Shown piece by piece: positions 27,886-37,903 of a stretch of 64,000 nt of DNA (position 1 is the stretch's first letter; each line of letters begins with the position of its first letter). Position numbers and translations under genes: made by a program. This stretch comes from Caulobacter sp. (GTDB taxonomy: Bacteria; Pseudomonadota; Alphaproteobacteria; Caulobacterales; Caulobacteraceae). The notes beneath the pieces were generated by a model. The model did no database searches, had not been told where the DNA came from, and worked only from the letters and a program-made list of their open reading frames with translations. The stretch lies in assembly GCA_030683005.1 (NCBI GenBank), contig JAUXMY010000042.1:1-64000 (forward strand), in the 5' to 3' direction.

Positions 27886-30612
27886 ATGACCAAGAAAATG
27901 CTTATCGACGCGGCCCACCCGGAAGAAACCCGGGTTGTGGTCGTCGACGGAACCCGGATTGAAGAATTCGACTTCGAAAGCCAGTCCAAGAAACAGCTTC
28001 GCGGAAACATCTATCTGGCCAAGGTGACCCGGGTGGAGCCCAGTCTCCAGGCCGCGTTCATCGAGTATGGCGGCAACCGCCACGGCTTCCTGGCCTTCAA
28101 CGAAATCCACCCCGACTACTACCAGATTCCCCTCGCCGACCGCGAAGCCCTGCTGCGCGCCCAGGCCGAGGAGGATGACGAGCCGGTTTCCCGGAGTCGT
28201 TCCCGCAACGCGCCCGCCTCGGAAGGCGACGAGGACGAGGACGACAGCCCCGGCGGTTCGGACGACGAGGACGACGTCGTCGAGGAAGAACTGGCCCGCC
28301 GCCGTCGCCGGCTGATGAAGACCTACAAGATCCAGGACGTGATCCGCCGCCGGCAGATCATGCTGGTCCAGGTCGTCAAGGAAGAGCGCGGCAACAAGGG
28401 CGCGGCCCTGACCACCTACCTGTCGCTGGCCGGCCGCTACGGCGTCCTGATGCCCAACACCGCCCGCGGCGGCGGCATCAGCCGCAAGATCACCACCGCG
28501 ACCGACCGCAAGAAGCTCAAGACCATCGTCCAGAGCCTGGACGTGCCCAAGGGCATGGGCCTGATCGTCCGCACGGCCGGCGCCAAGCGGACCAAGACCG
28601 AGATCAAGCGCGACTACGACTATCTGCTGCGCGCCTGGGAGAACATCCGCGAAACCACCCTCCACTCGATCGCGCCCGCACTGATCTATGAGGAGGAGGA
28701 CCTCGTCAAACGCACCATCCGCGACCTGTTCGACAAGGACATCGACGCGGTCTGGGTCGAGGGTGAGCGCGGCTACCGCGACGCCCGCGACTTCATGCGC
28801 ATGCTGATGCCGGCCCAGGCCAAGAAGGTGCAGGCCTACCGCGAGGCGACGCCGCTGTTCGTGGCCCACAAGGTCGAGGGGCACCTGTCGCAGATCTACA
28901 CCCCGACCGTGCCGCTGAAGTCCGGCGGCTACCTGGTGATCAACCAGACCGAGGCGCTGGTCGCCATCGACGTGAACTCCGGCAAGTCGACCAAGGAGCG
29001 CAATGTCGAGGCGACGGCGCTGAAGACCAACATGGAAGCGGCCGAGGAGGCCGCCCGCCAGCTGCGCCTGCGCGACCTGGCCGGCCTGATCGTCATCGAC
29101 TTCATCGACATGGATGAGTCGAAGAACAACCGGGCCGTCGAGAAGAAGCTGAAGGACGCCCTCAAGGACGACCGCGCCCGCATCCAGATGGGCAAGATCA
29201 GCGGCTTTGGCCTGATGGAAATCAGCCGCCAGCGCCGCCGTTCCGGCGTGCTGGAAGGCACCACTCACGTCTGTGAGCACTGCCAGGGCACCGGCCGCGT
29301 GCGGTCGACCGAGTCGGCGGCGCTGGCGGCGCTGCGCGCCGTCGAGCTGGAGGCGCTGCAGGGCGGCGGCGAGGTGACCCTGAAGGTCTCCCCGGCCGTC
29401 GGCCTCTACATTCTCAATGAGAAGCGCGCCTACCTGACGCGCGTGCACCAGACCCACCACCTGTTCGTCACCGTCCTGATCGACCAGACCCTGGGCCAGG
29501 CCGACCACGAGATTGACCGCACCGCCAGCGGCGAGCACTCGCTGCATGCGCCGGAAGTCTATGTGACGCCGGCCGTCGCCTATGCCCCCGATGACGACGA
29601 TGACTACGTCGACGAGATCGAGGAAGACGAAGAAGACGAGGACGAGGACGACAGCGCCGAGGTCGACGACGAGGACGGCGACGATGAGGCCCGGACCCCG
29701 AGGGACAGCGAGGCCGCTGAACCGCGCGACGACGGAGATCGCAACGGTCGTGGCCGTCGCAACCGACGCCGTCGTGGCGGACGGCGCGACGAAGGCGAGC
29801 TCGAGATCGCCGCCGACCAGCCGGAACGCGAACTGGCCGAGGGCGAAGTCGAGACCGAGGAAGAGGCCAATCAGCGTCGCCGCCGTCGCGGCCGTCGCGG
29901 CGGGCGCCGCATGCGCGATGAATCCCGCCCGCAGGACGGCTTCTCCTGGACCCGCCCCCGGGTGCCGTTCGGCGATGATCCGTTCGTCTGGCACGACCCG
30001 GCGGTACTCGCCGAGGGTGGCGGCCAGGGCCAGCGCCCCGAGCGCGGCGACCGTCCCGACCGTGCTGAACGGGTCGAACGCTCCGAACCGACGCTGACCG
30101 CTCCGGTGGCCGAGGAAGAGCGCGGCGAACGCGGTCGCGGCCGTGGACGGGGTCGCGGCCGAGGTCGCGATCGCGGTCCGCGCGCCGACGCTCCCCTGGC
30201 CGAGGTCGCGACCGACGTCGAGGTGATCGCCGCCGGGATTGCCGAGGCCGATGAAGGTCCCGTGGCCGTCGCCGAGGCCGTCGCCGAGCCGGAGGCCGCT
30301 CCCGCGACCTCCACCGACGATATCTGGGTCGAACTTCCCTCGACCGACGAGGCGCCCGCCAAGAAGCCGCGCCGCGCGCGCAAGCCGAAGGCCGCCAAGG
30401 CTGACGAGGCCGAGGCCGAGACTCCGGCCGTCGCCGAGGTCGCCCCGGAACCGGAACCCGTTGCCGTTGAGTCCGCGCCCGAACCCGAGCCCGAGCCGGT
30501 CGCCGAGATCGTGGCCGAAGCGGTCCGGGAACCGGTCGCCGCCGCGCCCGATCCGGCCCAGATCAGCGCTCCGCCCGAAAAGCCGAAGCGTGGCTGGTGG
30601 CGCCGCGGCTGA
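27886..30612 (+). CDS. rne: Ribonuclease E
   Basis: A 908-aa endonuclease and degradosome scaffold. The S1 domain (about residues 37-165) is split by a long acidic Ser/Arg/Asp insertion (about 95-145), as in alphaproteobacterial RNase E. The catalytic domain has the 5'-sensor and DNase I-like parts with IDVNSGKST and VIDFIDMDES (metal-binding Asp residues), and the Zn-link CEHCQGTG. The C-terminal half is disordered: acidic blocks alternate with RNA-binding Arg-rich segments ([31 protein letters not shown]). It ends in EKPKRGWWRRG, the GWW motif known in Caulobacter to bind PNPase. Divergent from amiC. Confidence 0.96.
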   Translation: MTKKMLIDAAHPEETRVVVVDGTRIEEFDFESQSKKQLRGNIYLAKVTRVEPSLQAAFIEYGGNRHGFLAFNEIHPDYYQIPLADREALLRAQAEEDDEPVSRSRSRNAPASEGDEDEDDSPGGSDDEDDVVEEELARRRRRLMKTYKIQDVIRRRQIMLVQVVKEERGNKGAALTTYLSLAGRYGVLMPNTARGGGISRKITTATDRKKLKTIVQSLDVPKGMGLIVRTAGAKRTKTEIKRDYDYLLRAWENIRETTLHSIAPALIYEEEDLVKRTIRDLFDKDIDAVWVEGERGYRDARDFMRMLMPAQAKKVQAYREATPLFVAHKVEGHLSQIYTPTVPLKSGGYLVINQTEALVAIDVNSGKSTKERNVEATALKTNMEAAEEAARQLRLRDLAGLIVIDFIDMDESKNNRAVEKKLKDALKDDRARIQMGKISGFGLMEISRQRRRSGVLEGTTHVCEHCQGTGRVRSTESAALAALRAVELEALQGGGEVTLKVSPAVGLYILNEKRAYLTRVHQTHHLFVTVLIDQTLGQADHEIDRTASGEHSLHAPEVYVTPAVAYAPDDDDDYVDEIEEDEEDEDEDDSAEVDDEDGDDEARTPRDSEAAEPRDDGDRNGRGRRNRRRRGGRRDEGELEIAADQPERELAEGEVETEEEANQRRRRRGRRGGRRMRDESRPQDGFSWTRPRVPFGDDPFVWHDPAVLAEGGGQGQRPERGDRPDRAERVERSEPTLTAPVAEEERGERGRGRGRGRGRGRDRGPRADAPLAEVATDVEVIAAGIAEADEGPVAVAEAVAEPEAAPATSTDDIWVELPSTDEAPAKKPRRARKPKAAKADEAEAETPAVAEVAPEPEPVAVESAPEPEPEPVAEIVAEAVREPVAAAPDPAQISAPPEKPKRGWWRRG

Positions 30613-30669
30613 TCGGTGATTACACTCTAGAGCCCAGGCGCGGGGGCGCGAACCGGAGAGTACCGAGGC

Positions 30670-32076
30670 ATGACCTCCAGCCGGACCAGTTTGCGGCCGT
30701 TCCGCGCCATCGTCGGCGCCGTTGCATTGGCGGCGATGACCCTGACCCCGATCGCCCAGTCCTGGGCGCAATCGGGGCGGGGGCCGACCCTGCTGCGGGA
30801 CACGGAGATCGAGGAAATACTGCACAGGCAGTCCGACCCGATCTTCGCCGCCGCCGGCCTCAACCCGAAAGACGTCCGCATCCTGCTGATCGGCGACGGC
30901 AGCCTGAACGCCTTCGCCACCCAGGGTCAGCAGATGGGGCTCAACACCGGTCTCATCCTTGAGGCCGCGACCCCCAACGAACTCAAGGGCGTCATCGCCC
31001 ACGAGACCGGTCACATCGCCGGCGGCCACCCGATCCGGTCAGGAGAGCTGACCCGCGCCGGGCTGCGGCCGATGCTCCTGACCATGGGGCTGGGCCTGCT
31101 GGCGATGATGGCCGGCGCGCCGGACGCCGGGGCGATGGTCATCGCCAGCTCCGGACAGATGGGCACGCTCGGCGCGCTGGGCTACAGCCGCGAACAGGAA
31201 AGCCGCGCCGACCAGGCCGCCGTCGGCTTCCTGGAGAGGACCGGCCAGTCCGGCGCCGGGCTGGTCGAGTTCTTCGACAAGTTTCGCTACCAGGAAGTCT
31301 TCGCCGAGGCCCGACGCTTCCCCTATTTCCGCAGCCATCCGCTGTCGTCCGAGCGGATCGAGCTCCTGCGCAACCGCGTGGCGACCCAGAAGCACTACGC
31401 GGCCAAGGATACGCCCGAGGAGATCGCCGAGTTCGAGATGATGAAGGCCAAGATCGACGGCTTCATGAATCCGGCGACGGCCCTGGTCCGGTACAAGGAG
31501 AGCGACACGGGCGTTCCGGCCCGCTACGCCCGTTCGATCGCCTACTATCAGTCCAAGGAGCCGGACCGGGCGCTGAAGATCCTCGACGGCCTGCTGGCCG
31601 AGCAGCCCGAGAACCCGTACTTCTGGGAGCTGAAGGGCCAGATTCTTTTCGACTACGGCCGGATCGCCGAAGCCGAGGCGCCGCAGCGCCGCTCGGTCGA
31701 GCTCAAACCGGACGCGCCATTGCTGCGGATCAACCTGGGCCAGACCCTGGTCAATCTCGATGATCCCGCCAAGCGCGACGAGGGCATCGCCGAGTTGAAG
31801 CGGGTCACCCTGCTCGAGCACGACAATCCGGAGGCGTGGCGCCTGCTGGCCGTGGCCTATGACCGTCGCGGTGACGAGGGGCTGGCCAGGCTGGCCACCG
31901 CCGAGCGCTACTACGCCTACGGCGCGCTGAACGAGTCGCGCTCCTTCGCCATCCGCGCCCGCCAGCTGCTCGACCGCTCGAGCACCGACTGGGTGCGGGC
32001 CACCGACATCGTCATGGCCTCCGACCCGTCTGACCAGGACATGCGCGCCCTGTCGCGCGAGGCCGGCGGCGGCTGA
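30670..32076 (+). CDS. Periplasmic M48 family metalloprotease with TPR repeats (BepA-like)
   Basis: A 468-aa protein with an N-terminal signal peptide (VGAVALAAMTLTPIAQSWAQ). The zinc motif HETGH is at residues 111-115, with the third ligand in YSREQESRADQAAVGFL. The C-terminal half (from about residue 270) consists of helical tetratricopeptide-like repeats (RYARSIAYYQSKEPDRALKI; PYFWELKGQILFDYGRIAEA). This is the BepA/YfgC architecture, which maintains outer-membrane proteins. It lies 57 bases downstream of rne and 20 bases before the DsbA-like gene, so it probably forms an operon with the latter. Confidence 0.92.
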   Translation: MTSSRTSLRPFRAIVGAVALAAMTLTPIAQSWAQSGRGPTLLRDTEIEEILHRQSDPIFAAAGLNPKDVRILLIGDGSLNAFATQGQQMGLNTGLILEAATPNELKGVIAHETGHIAGGHPIRSGELTRAGLRPMLLTMGLGLLAMMAGAPDAGAMVIASSGQMGTLGALGYSREQESRADQAAVGFLERTGQSGAGLVEFFDKFRYQEVFAEARRFPYFRSHPLSSERIELLRNRVATQKHYAAKDTPEEIAEFEMMKAKIDGFMNPATALVRYKESDTGVPARYARSIAYYQSKEPDRALKILDGLLAEQPENPYFWELKGQILFDYGRIAEAEAPQRRSVELKPDAPLLRINLGQTLVNLDDPAKRDEGIAELKRVTLLEHDNPEAWRLLAVAYDRRGDEGLARLATAERYYAYGALNESRSFAIRARQLLDRSSTDWVRATDIVMASDPSDQDMRALSREAGGG

Positions 32077-32096
32077 ACCTCCAGGATATCCCCCAT

Positions 32097-32813
32097 ATGC
32101 GTCTTCTGATCATTGGTGCGCTCGCCCTGACGCTCGCCGCCTGCGGCCAGCCGAAGGTCGAGCCGGAGTTCGGCGCCAAGGTGCGCGCCTATCTGCTCGA
32201 AAACCCGGAAGTCCTCGTCGAGGTGTCGCGCGCTCTTGAGGCGAAGCAGCAAGCCGAGCGCGCCGAGAAGGCCAAGGCCAGCATTGGCCCCAACCGCGGC
32301 AAGCTGGAGCGCGACATTCGCGACCACGTTCTCAACCCGGACGGGGACATCACCGTGGTCCAGTTCTTCGATTACAACTGCGGCTACTGCAAGGTGATCG
32401 CGCCCGAGATTCTGGAGATGGCCCGCACCCGGCCCAATGTCCGGTTCGTGTTCAAGGACATGGTGATTTTCGGCGCCTCCAGCGAATACGCCGCCGCCGC
32501 CGCGTCGCTGGCCCGGACCCCGGCCCAGTTCACCTCGATCCACAACGCCCTGATGACCGCCAAGCCGCTGAATGACGCGGCGGTGGATCGCATCCTCATA
32601 GCCCACGGCCTCAGCCCTGCCGCCGCCCGCGCCGCCATGGCCGACGGCAAGCGGCAGACCTACCTGCGCGACGTGCAGACGCTGGCCCACGACATGGGCA
32701 TCGACGGCACCCCGGCCTTCGTGGTCGGCGAAGCCGTCGTCCACGGCGCCGACCCGGACTCGCTCAAGGCCGCCATGGCCGCCGAACTGCGGCGCAAGAA
32801 CAAGACGACCTAG
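32097..32813 (+). CDS. DsbA-family thiol:disulfide oxidoreductase, lipoprotein
   Basis: A 238-aa protein. The signal LLIIGALALTLAAC carries a lipobox with Cys16, so it is probably membrane-anchored. An N-terminal helical segment (residues 25-75) resembles the copper-tolerance/ScsC-type oligomerisation domain. The thioredoxin fold has the active site CGYC at 95-98 and the cis-proline in GIDGTPAFVV. Likely oxidises or isomerises periplasmic disulfides. Directly downstream of the M48 protease. Confidence 0.92.
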   Translation: MRLLIIGALALTLAACGQPKVEPEFGAKVRAYLLENPEVLVEVSRALEAKQQAERAEKAKASIGPNRGKLERDIRDHVLNPDGDITVVQFFDYNCGYCKVIAPEILEMARTRPNVRFVFKDMVIFGASSEYAAAAASLARTPAQFTSIHNALMTAKPLNDAAVDRILIAHGLSPAAARAAMADGKRQTYLRDVQTLAHDMGIDGTPAFVVGEAVVHGADPDSLKAAMAAELRRKNKTT

Positions 32814-32973
32814 CGCCGGCCTGGCCCGCTTCGAAGCCGGACGTCAACCCGCGCCGCCGCTTGCTCCGCGCCAGACGGTGCAGGCCTTCGCGCGCCCAAC
32901 GCAGACGACAAACTACGCGCACTACTATAGGCTGCATATCTGGCTTGAAAATACTACGGCTTAGCCGCACACT

Positions 32974-33249
32974 ATGCGCGATGGCGATTTCGAATGGGAC
33001 GATGCGAAGGCGGCCGCCAATCTGCTGCGGCATGGCATTTCGTTCACTCTGGCGCGCGACGTGTTTCTCGACCCCCATGGGATCACCACTCCGGATGACA
33101 GCATGGACTACGGAGAAGACAGGCACCTTACGATCGGTGAGATAAACAGCCGGCTGATCGCCGTTGTGTGGACCCTTCGCGGTGACCGTACTCGTATCAT
33201 CTCCGCCCGCCCCGCTGCGCCCAAGGAAAGACGCGCCTACCATGTCTAA
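32974..33249 (+). CDS. BrnT-family toxin
   Basis: A 91-aa protein with the BrnT pattern: FEWDDAKAAANLLRHGISFT at the start, a central DYGEDRHLTIGEI and the end of the fold RTRIISARPAAPKERRAY. BrnT is a RelE-fold ribonuclease toxin. An AT-richer 60-base stretch with possible promoter elements precedes it, and base composition of this pair is less GC-rich than the neighbours. The partner gene follows 15 bases later but is not a typical BrnA. Confidence 0.85.
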   Translation: MRDGDFEWDDAKAAANLLRHGISFTLARDVFLDPHGITTPDDSMDYGEDRHLTIGEINSRLIAVVWTLRGDRTRIISARPAAPKERRAYHV

Positions 33250-33264
33250 GAACCGAGCACCTGC

Positions 33265-33657
33265 ATGACCGAGACCCGAGCATCTGACAGCTTCGACTGG
33301 AGCCGGGTCGACGCGTTGACCGACGAGGAAATCCTCGCCGCGGCTCTCGCGGACCCCGATGCTCAACCGGCGACCGACGAGCAACTTGCCCGCATGCGTC
33401 CGGCTCCTATGGCGCGCTGGATCCGCATGCGCATGAAGCTCTCGCAGCAGGCCTTCGCGGAGCGGTTCCAGATCCCGATCGGCACACTCCGCGACTGGGA
33501 GCAGGGACGAAAAGCGCCGGACGCGGCGACGCGCGCCTATCTTACGGTGATCGCGCAGGACCCCGAGGCCGTTTTGCGCGCATTGGAAGCGCCGCTCAAA
33601 TCGCCACGCATTCAAGACGACCATCCGCTCGGATCATCGTCGCAAGCCGCTCGCTGA
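33265..33657 (+). CDS. XRE-type helix-turn-helix protein, probable antitoxin of the BrnT gene
   Basis: A 130-aa protein with an acidic N-terminal half (DALTDEEILAAALADPDAQP, resembling the toxin-binding part of BrnA-like antitoxins) and an HTH_3 domain. The domain is MKLSQQAFAERFQIPIGTLR followed by DWEQGRK, about residues 57-84. Classic BrnA is a ribbon-helix-helix protein, so this is a domain-swapped partner. It starts 15 bases after the toxin stop. Role as antitoxin and repressor is inferred from position and architecture. Confidence 0.8.
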   Translation: MTETRASDSFDWSRVDALTDEEILAAALADPDAQPATDEQLARMRPAPMARWIRMRMKLSQQAFAERFQIPIGTLRDWEQGRKAPDAATRAYLTVIAQDPEAVLRALEAPLKSPRIQDDHPLGSSSQAAR

Positions 33658-33704
33658 GGTCGACCGACACGGCATGATCTCGATGAGACCGACGCGCTTG
33701 CGAC

Positions 33705-34502
33705 TCAAATCAGCCCGGCCAGCGGCGAGCTCGGATCGGCGTACATGCGGCGCGGCATGCGGCCGGCGAGGTAGGCTTCCCGCCCCGCGATGACCGCGTG
33801 CTTCATGGCCACGGCCATGCGGATCGGGTCCCTGGCCTCGGCGATGGCGGTGTTCATCAGGATGCCGTCGCAGCCCAGCTCCATGCCGATGACAGCGTCC
33901 GAGGCGGTGCCGACCCCGGCGTCGACCAGCACCGGCACCTTCGCCTGCTCGACGATGAGCCGCAGGTTGACCTTGTTCTGGATGCCCAGGCCCGAGCCGA
34001 TCGGCGCGCCCAGCGGCATGATGGCGGCGGCGCCGGCCTCCTCCAGCTTGCGGCAGTAGACGATGTCGTCGGTGCAGTAGACCATCACGTCGAAGCCCTC
34101 GGCGACGAGCAGCTTCAGCGCGCGCAGGGTCTCCTCCATGTCCGGGTAGAGGGTCTTGGGGTCCGAGAGGACCTCCAGCTTGACCAGCGACCAGCCGCCG
34201 GCCTCGCGCGCCAGTCGCAGCGTCCGCACCGCCTCCTCGCCGGTGAAACAGCCGGCGGTGTTGGGCAGGTAGGTGAAGCGGTCGGGCTTCACGAAGTCCA
34301 TGAGCAGCGGCTGACTGGGGTCGGAGATGTTCACCCGCCGCACGGCCACGGTGACGATCTCGGCGCCTGCCGCCTCGGCGGCGGCGGCGTTGGTGGCGTA
34401 GTCCTTGTACTTCCCCGTGCCGACGATCAGGCGCGAGGTGAAGGTGCGGCCGGCGACGGTCCAGCTGTCGGCGGCGGGGGTGGTGCTGGCGGGAACGGTC
34501 AT
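33705..34502 (-). CDS. thiG: Thiazole synthase
   Basis: A 265-aa TIM-barrel enzyme that makes the thiazole phosphate moiety of thiamine from DXP, ThiS-thiocarboxylate and dehydroglycine. Seen: [44 protein letters not shown], the Schiff-base lysine in [17 protein letters not shown], and the phosphate-binding [20 protein letters not shown]. The start at 34502 gives a short Ser/Thr/Ala-rich leader. The cognate thiS is 3.4 kb away at 37904, with a two-component pair between. Confidence 0.96.
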   Translation of the reverse strand: MTVPASTTPAADSWTVAGRTFTSRLIVGTGKYKDYATNAAAAEAAGAEIVTVAVRRVNISDPSQPLLMDFVKPDRFTYLPNTAGCFTGEEAVRTLRLAREAGGWSLVKLEVLSDPKTLYPDMEETLRALKLLVAEGFDVMVYCTDDIVYCRKLEEAGAAAIMPLGAPIGSGLGIQNKVNLRLIVEQAKVPVLVDAGVGTASDAVIGMELGCDGILMNTAIAEARDPIRMAVAMKHAVIAGREAYLAGRMPRRMYADPSSPLAGLI

Positions 34503-34637
34503 GACGAGCGGTTTACGCCGGGCGGCGGATCGGGGGAAGGCCGCCTCATCCCCCTGCACCAAATCTGCACAACAGCGGTTCGCCCCCTGCACCCCTCCCC
34601 CGTTGACGCTGCGCGCCAGCGGCCGATGATGCTTCCC

Positions 34638-35348
34638 ATGCAGCGCTCGATCCTGATCGTCGATGACGACCCCCACATCCGCCAGCTTCTGGCCTTTGCT
34701 CTCGCCAAGGCCGGCCTGGCCACGCGCGAGGCGGAGGACGGCGAGGCGGCGCTGGCCGCCGTGGCCCAGCAGCGGCCCGACCTGGTGGTGCTGGACATCA
34801 ACATGCCCCGGCTCGACGGCCTGGAGGTCTGCCGCCGGCTGCGGGCCCAAGGCGACCTGCCGATCCTGTTCCTCAGCTCGCGCGACGACGAGATCGACCG
34901 GGTGCTGGGCATCGAGCTGGGCGCCGATGACTATGTGGTCAAGCCGTTCAGCCCACGCGAGGTCACCGCCCGTGTCCAGGCTATCCTGCGCCGCACCGCC
35001 GGCGGCAAGGCCGTCGACGCCGAGGCGCCCGTCGCCCCGGTGGTGCGCGGCCGGCTGACCCTGAACCTCGACGGCTGGAGCGCCCTGTGGGACGAGCAGG
35101 AGGCGGCGCTGACCGTCACCGAGTTCGGCATCCTCAAGACCTTGGCCGCCGCCCCGGCCAAGGTCTTCACCCGCGACGCCATCATCGACCGCCTGCACGG
35201 CCCCGGCTTCGCCATCACCGACCGCACCATCGACAGCCATGTCCGCAACCTGCGCGGCAAGTTCACGGCGCTGGGCGGCCATGACGTGATCGAGACCCGG
35301 GCCGGGGTCGGCTACCGCCTGGGCGCCTGCACCGGCGCGCGGGCGTGA
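34638..35348 (+). CDS. OmpR/PhoB-family response regulator (CreB-like)
   Basis: About 236 aa. The receiver domain begins [20 protein letters not shown], with phospho-acceptor Asp in [13 protein letters not shown] and the conserved Lys in [13 protein letters not shown]. The C-terminal winged helix contains [14 protein letters not shown] and [11 protein letters not shown]. The start is uncertain: in-frame ATGs at 34626, 34629 and 34638 exist and none has a strong ribosome-binding site. The last is used because the domain begins there. The stop overlaps the kinase GTG start (GTGA). Divergent from thiG. Confidence 0.92.
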   Translation: MQRSILIVDDDPHIRQLLAFALAKAGLATREAEDGEAALAAVAQQRPDLVVLDINMPRLDGLEVCRRLRAQGDLPILFLSSRDDEIDRVLGIELGADDYVVKPFSPREVTARVQAILRRTAGGKAVDAEAPVAPVVRGRLTLNLDGWSALWDEQEAALTVTEFGILKTLAAAPAKVFTRDAIIDRLHGPGFAITDRTIDSHVRNLRGKFTALGGHDVIETRAGVGYRLGACTGARA

Positions 35349-36934
35349 TCGCGCGGCTCAAGGACCTCATCAAGCGCCACTGGCCGCGACTGCGCTTGCG
35401 GACCATCCTGCTGATCGTGCTGCTGGTGGTGGCGGCCATGCCCGTGGCCGGCATGGTGCTGCTGCGGGTCTACGAAAACACCCTGGTGCGCCAGACCGAG
35501 GTCGAGCTGGTCAGCCAGGGCGCGGCCCTGTCGGCGACAGCCCAGGCCCTGTGGCCGGGCGCGGCCCCGCCGGTCAGGGCGCCGGACAAGGACGCCCCCG
35601 GCTACTATCGCCCCGAAAGCACCGGCATCGACCTGTCGGCCTCGCCCGTGCTGCCGTCGCGGCCGCCGGCGACCTTCGCCGCCCGGCCCCCTGACCCGGA
35701 CGCCCTCGCCGTGCTGCCGGCGCTGGGCCCGATCATCGACGAGACCACCCGCACCACCCTCGCCTCCGTCGTGGTCATGGACCGCAACGGCCGGGTCGTC
35801 CTGGGCCTGGGCGAAGGCCGCAGCCTGGCAGACCTCAAGGAGGTGAAATCGGCGCTGGGCGGCGAGCCGCTGACCGTGATGCGGCGGCTGTCGGACTACC
35901 GCAAACGCTATGACTTCGAGTGGCTGAGCCGCGCTTCCGGCATCCGCCTGCACCACGCCCGGCCGATTGTCGTGAACGGCCGGGTCGAGGGGGTGATTCT
36001 GCTGTCACGCTCGCCCCGCGCGCTGTTCCGCGGCCTGTACGAGGATCGCGGCAAGTTCCTGCTCGGGCTGGCCGGGATCATCGCCATTCTGGTGGTGCTG
36101 TCGGGCCTGGTCTCGCGGGGCATCACCCGGCCCATCGAGGCGCTGAGCCGGGCCTCGCGCGACGTGGCCTCCGGGGCCGGCGAGGTTCCGGCCACGCCGC
36201 GCACGGCGGCGGTCGAGATCCGGCAGCTCTATGAGGACTTCGCGGTCATGGCCGCCGCCATCGCCCGGCGCTCGCGCTATCTGAGGGACTTCGCCGCCGC
36301 CGTCAGCCACGAGTTCAAGACGCCGCTGGCCGGCATCACCGGCGCGGTCGAGCTGCTGCAGGACCATGGCGCGACCATGAAGCCGGAGGACCGCCAGCGG
36401 TTCCTGGGCAACATCGCCGCCGACAGCGGACGGCTCAACCAGCTGGTCACCCGCCTGCTCGACCTGGCGCGGGCCGACATGGCGCGGCCGGAAGCCGGGG
36501 TGGCCGTGGACGCGGCGCCGTCGGCGCTGCGCGTGGCCGACGCCCTGGGCGGGCGCGGCGTGGCGGTGACCCTGGATTTCCCGGACAACCTGCCCCGCGT
36601 CGCCGCGCCGGAAGCGACGCTCGAGACCATGCTGACCGTGCTGGTGGAAAACAGCCGTCAGGCCGGCGCCACCGCCGTGACGGTGACCGCATCGTCGCAC
36701 GACGGCCGGGTCATGCTGGCGGTGACGGACAATGGGCCGGGTGTGGCGGAGGGCGACCGCGAGCGGCTGTTCGAGCCCTTCTTCACCAGCCGGCGGGCCG
36801 AGGGCGGCACAGGCCTGGGCCTGGCCATCGCCCGGTCGCTTCTGGCCGCCAGCCAGGGCGAGATCCGGGGCGAACCCTCGCCCCAAGGGGCGCGGTTCGT
36901 GATCTCGCTGCCGGCGGCGATGGCGGAAGGCTAG
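35345..36934 (+). CDS. Membrane sensor histidine kinase (CreC-like)
   Basis: A 529-aa protein with GTG start overlapping the regulator stop. Helix 1 (about 20-42), a periplasmic sensor region of about 190 residues that includes a dCache/PAS-like part, helix 2 ([19 protein letters not shown]) and a HAMP domain ([12 protein letters not shown]) are followed by HisKA with [14 protein letters not shown]. The HATPase domain has N box [10 protein letters not shown] and G boxes [13 protein letters not shown] and [11 protein letters not shown]. Signal unknown. A convergent small gene overlaps its stop by two bases. Confidence 0.93.
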   Translation: MIARLKDLIKRHWPRLRLRTILLIVLLVVAAMPVAGMVLLRVYENTLVRQTEVELVSQGAALSATAQALWPGAAPPVRAPDKDAPGYYRPESTGIDLSASPVLPSRPPATFAARPPDPDALAVLPALGPIIDETTRTTLASVVVMDRNGRVVLGLGEGRSLADLKEVKSALGGEPLTVMRRLSDYRKRYDFEWLSRASGIRLHHARPIVVNGRVEGVILLSRSPRALFRGLYEDRGKFLLGLAGIIAILVVLSGLVSRGITRPIEALSRASRDVASGAGEVPATPRTAAVEIRQLYEDFAVMAAAIARRSRYLRDFAAAVSHEFKTPLAGITGAVELLQDHGATMKPEDRQRFLGNIAADSGRLNQLVTRLLDLARADMARPEAGVAVDAAPSALRVADALGGRGVAVTLDFPDNLPRVAAPEATLETMLTVLVENSRQAGATAVTVTASSHDGRVMLAVTDNGPGVAEGDRERLFEPFFTSRRAEGGTGLGLAIARSLLAASQGEIRGEPSPQGARFVISLPAAMAEG

Positions 36935-37263
36935 GAGTCTGCCTGGGCCTCGGCCAGGGCGGCGGCCTTGGCCGCGGCCTTGGGCGTGGGCTTGGGGGCG
37001 GTGAGCGAACTGACCGTGACTTCACCGATCTCGACCTTCACGCCGAGGAAGGTCATGCCGCCGTCGAAGCTGATTTCGTTCTGGGCGACTTCATTGCTGC
37101 GCTTGAGCAGGGAGGCGTCGCTATGGGTCAGGTGCAGCAGCATCGCCTTGCGCTTGACGCCCCGGCCTTCGGCTTCGGCGATGGCGGTGCGCAGTTCGGA
37201 GACGGCGTCACGCTTGCGGGCGGGCGGCGTGTAACGGCTCAGGGCCGGGGTGGTCTGGTTCAT
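36931..37263 (-). CDS. Hypothetical protein, 110 aa
   Basis: Start at ATG 37263 (MNQTTPALSRYTPPARKRDA). The middle part alternates helix and strand (AVSELRTAIAEAEGRGVKRK, AMLLHLTHSDASLLKR, FDGGMTFLGVKVEIGE) and the C-terminus is a low-complexity Ala/Lys/Pro tail. No signal peptide or membrane segment. The coherent, non-repetitive core and its position convergent to the kinase support it as a real gene. I do not recognise the family. Confidence 0.65.
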   Translation of the reverse strand: MNQTTPALSRYTPPARKRDAVSELRTAIAEAEGRGVKRKAMLLHLTHSDASLLKRSNEVAQNEISFDGGMTFLGVKVEIGEVTVSSLTAPKPTPKAAAKAAALAEAQADS

Positions 37264-37410
37264 GTATGGTCGCCTTTCTCCCCCGACGCCCCGCGACGCG
37301 GGTCGAGTGTCGGGCAGGACGGCGGTCTGGCGAGTCGCCGTACAGGGCTCCTGGGGAGCGTGGAACCTTTCTAGCACGAAAGGACCCGCTGCGCCGCACA
37401 CAAACGAAAA

Positions 37411-37434
37411 ACGGGCCGGCGTGAGCCGGCCCGT
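37411..37434 (-). terminator. Intrinsic terminator of the cold-shock gene
   Basis: Perfect 10-bp stem ACGGGCCGGC/GCCGGCCCGT with a four-base loop. On the minus strand it is followed by a TTTTCGTTTG tract. It lies 27 bases after the csp stop. Confidence 0.85.
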
Positions 37435-37460
37435 CATCGTCGTTCAACAGGGGGCGAGGG

Positions 37461-37673
37461 TTACTCGGCCGAGCCCAGTTGACCGGCGGACATCTTGCCG
37501 CTGCGCTGATCGCGCTCAAGCTCGAAGCTGAGCTTCTGGCCTTCATAGATCGAACCGAGCGACGAACGCTCAACCGCCGACACGTGCACGAACACGTCGC
37601 CGCCGCCGGCGTCAGGTTGGATGAAGCCGAAGCCCTTGGTGGCGTTGAACCACTTAACAGTACCGGTAGCCAT
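37461..37673 (-). CDS. Cold-shock domain protein
   Basis: A 70-aa CspA-type nucleic-acid chaperone: [15 protein letters not shown] (RNP1) and [12 protein letters not shown] (RNP2) are complete. The start at 37673 is the family-like one; the frame is open upstream to 37850, but that part is unrelated. It has its own strong terminator and a leader of up to 230 bases. Confidence 0.95.
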   Translation of the reverse strand: MATGTVKWFNATKGFGFIQPDAGGGDVFVHVSAVERSSLGSIYEGQKLSFELERDQRSGKMSAGQLGSAE

Positions 37674-37903
37674 TGTAATATTGCCTTGCAGAAAGTCGGT
37701 ATCACGGCCCGCGAGATGCGACCGCACGATCAAAATTCCAGGAGGTAAGGAGGGCTTTTGCAGGTCAATCCAGAGGATTTCCGCAATCGCTGGCCGAGCC
37801 AGATCGAAATTCGATGGCAGCCTTATCTCACGAAGGGCGAGAATCGGCAAGTTTGTATTTCTGGCCGGCTGCCCGGAAACTGAGAGGGCGCCATCGAATA
37901 CAC
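37674..37903 (-). promoter_or_regulatory. Leader region of the cold-shock gene
   Basis: 230 bases between the thiS stop and the csp start, with lower GC than its surroundings and AT-rich just before the start codon (CAATATTACA). Cold-shock mRNAs usually have long, temperature-sensitive leaders. I see nothing coding here. Promoter not located. Confidence 0.4.

Noticed and set aside
27883-31029. Open frame of 1048 codons antisense to rne and its downstream gene
   Set aside because: A product of codon bias in GC-rich DNA: it mirrors RNase E and the M48 gene, has repetitive low-complexity sequence and no domain.
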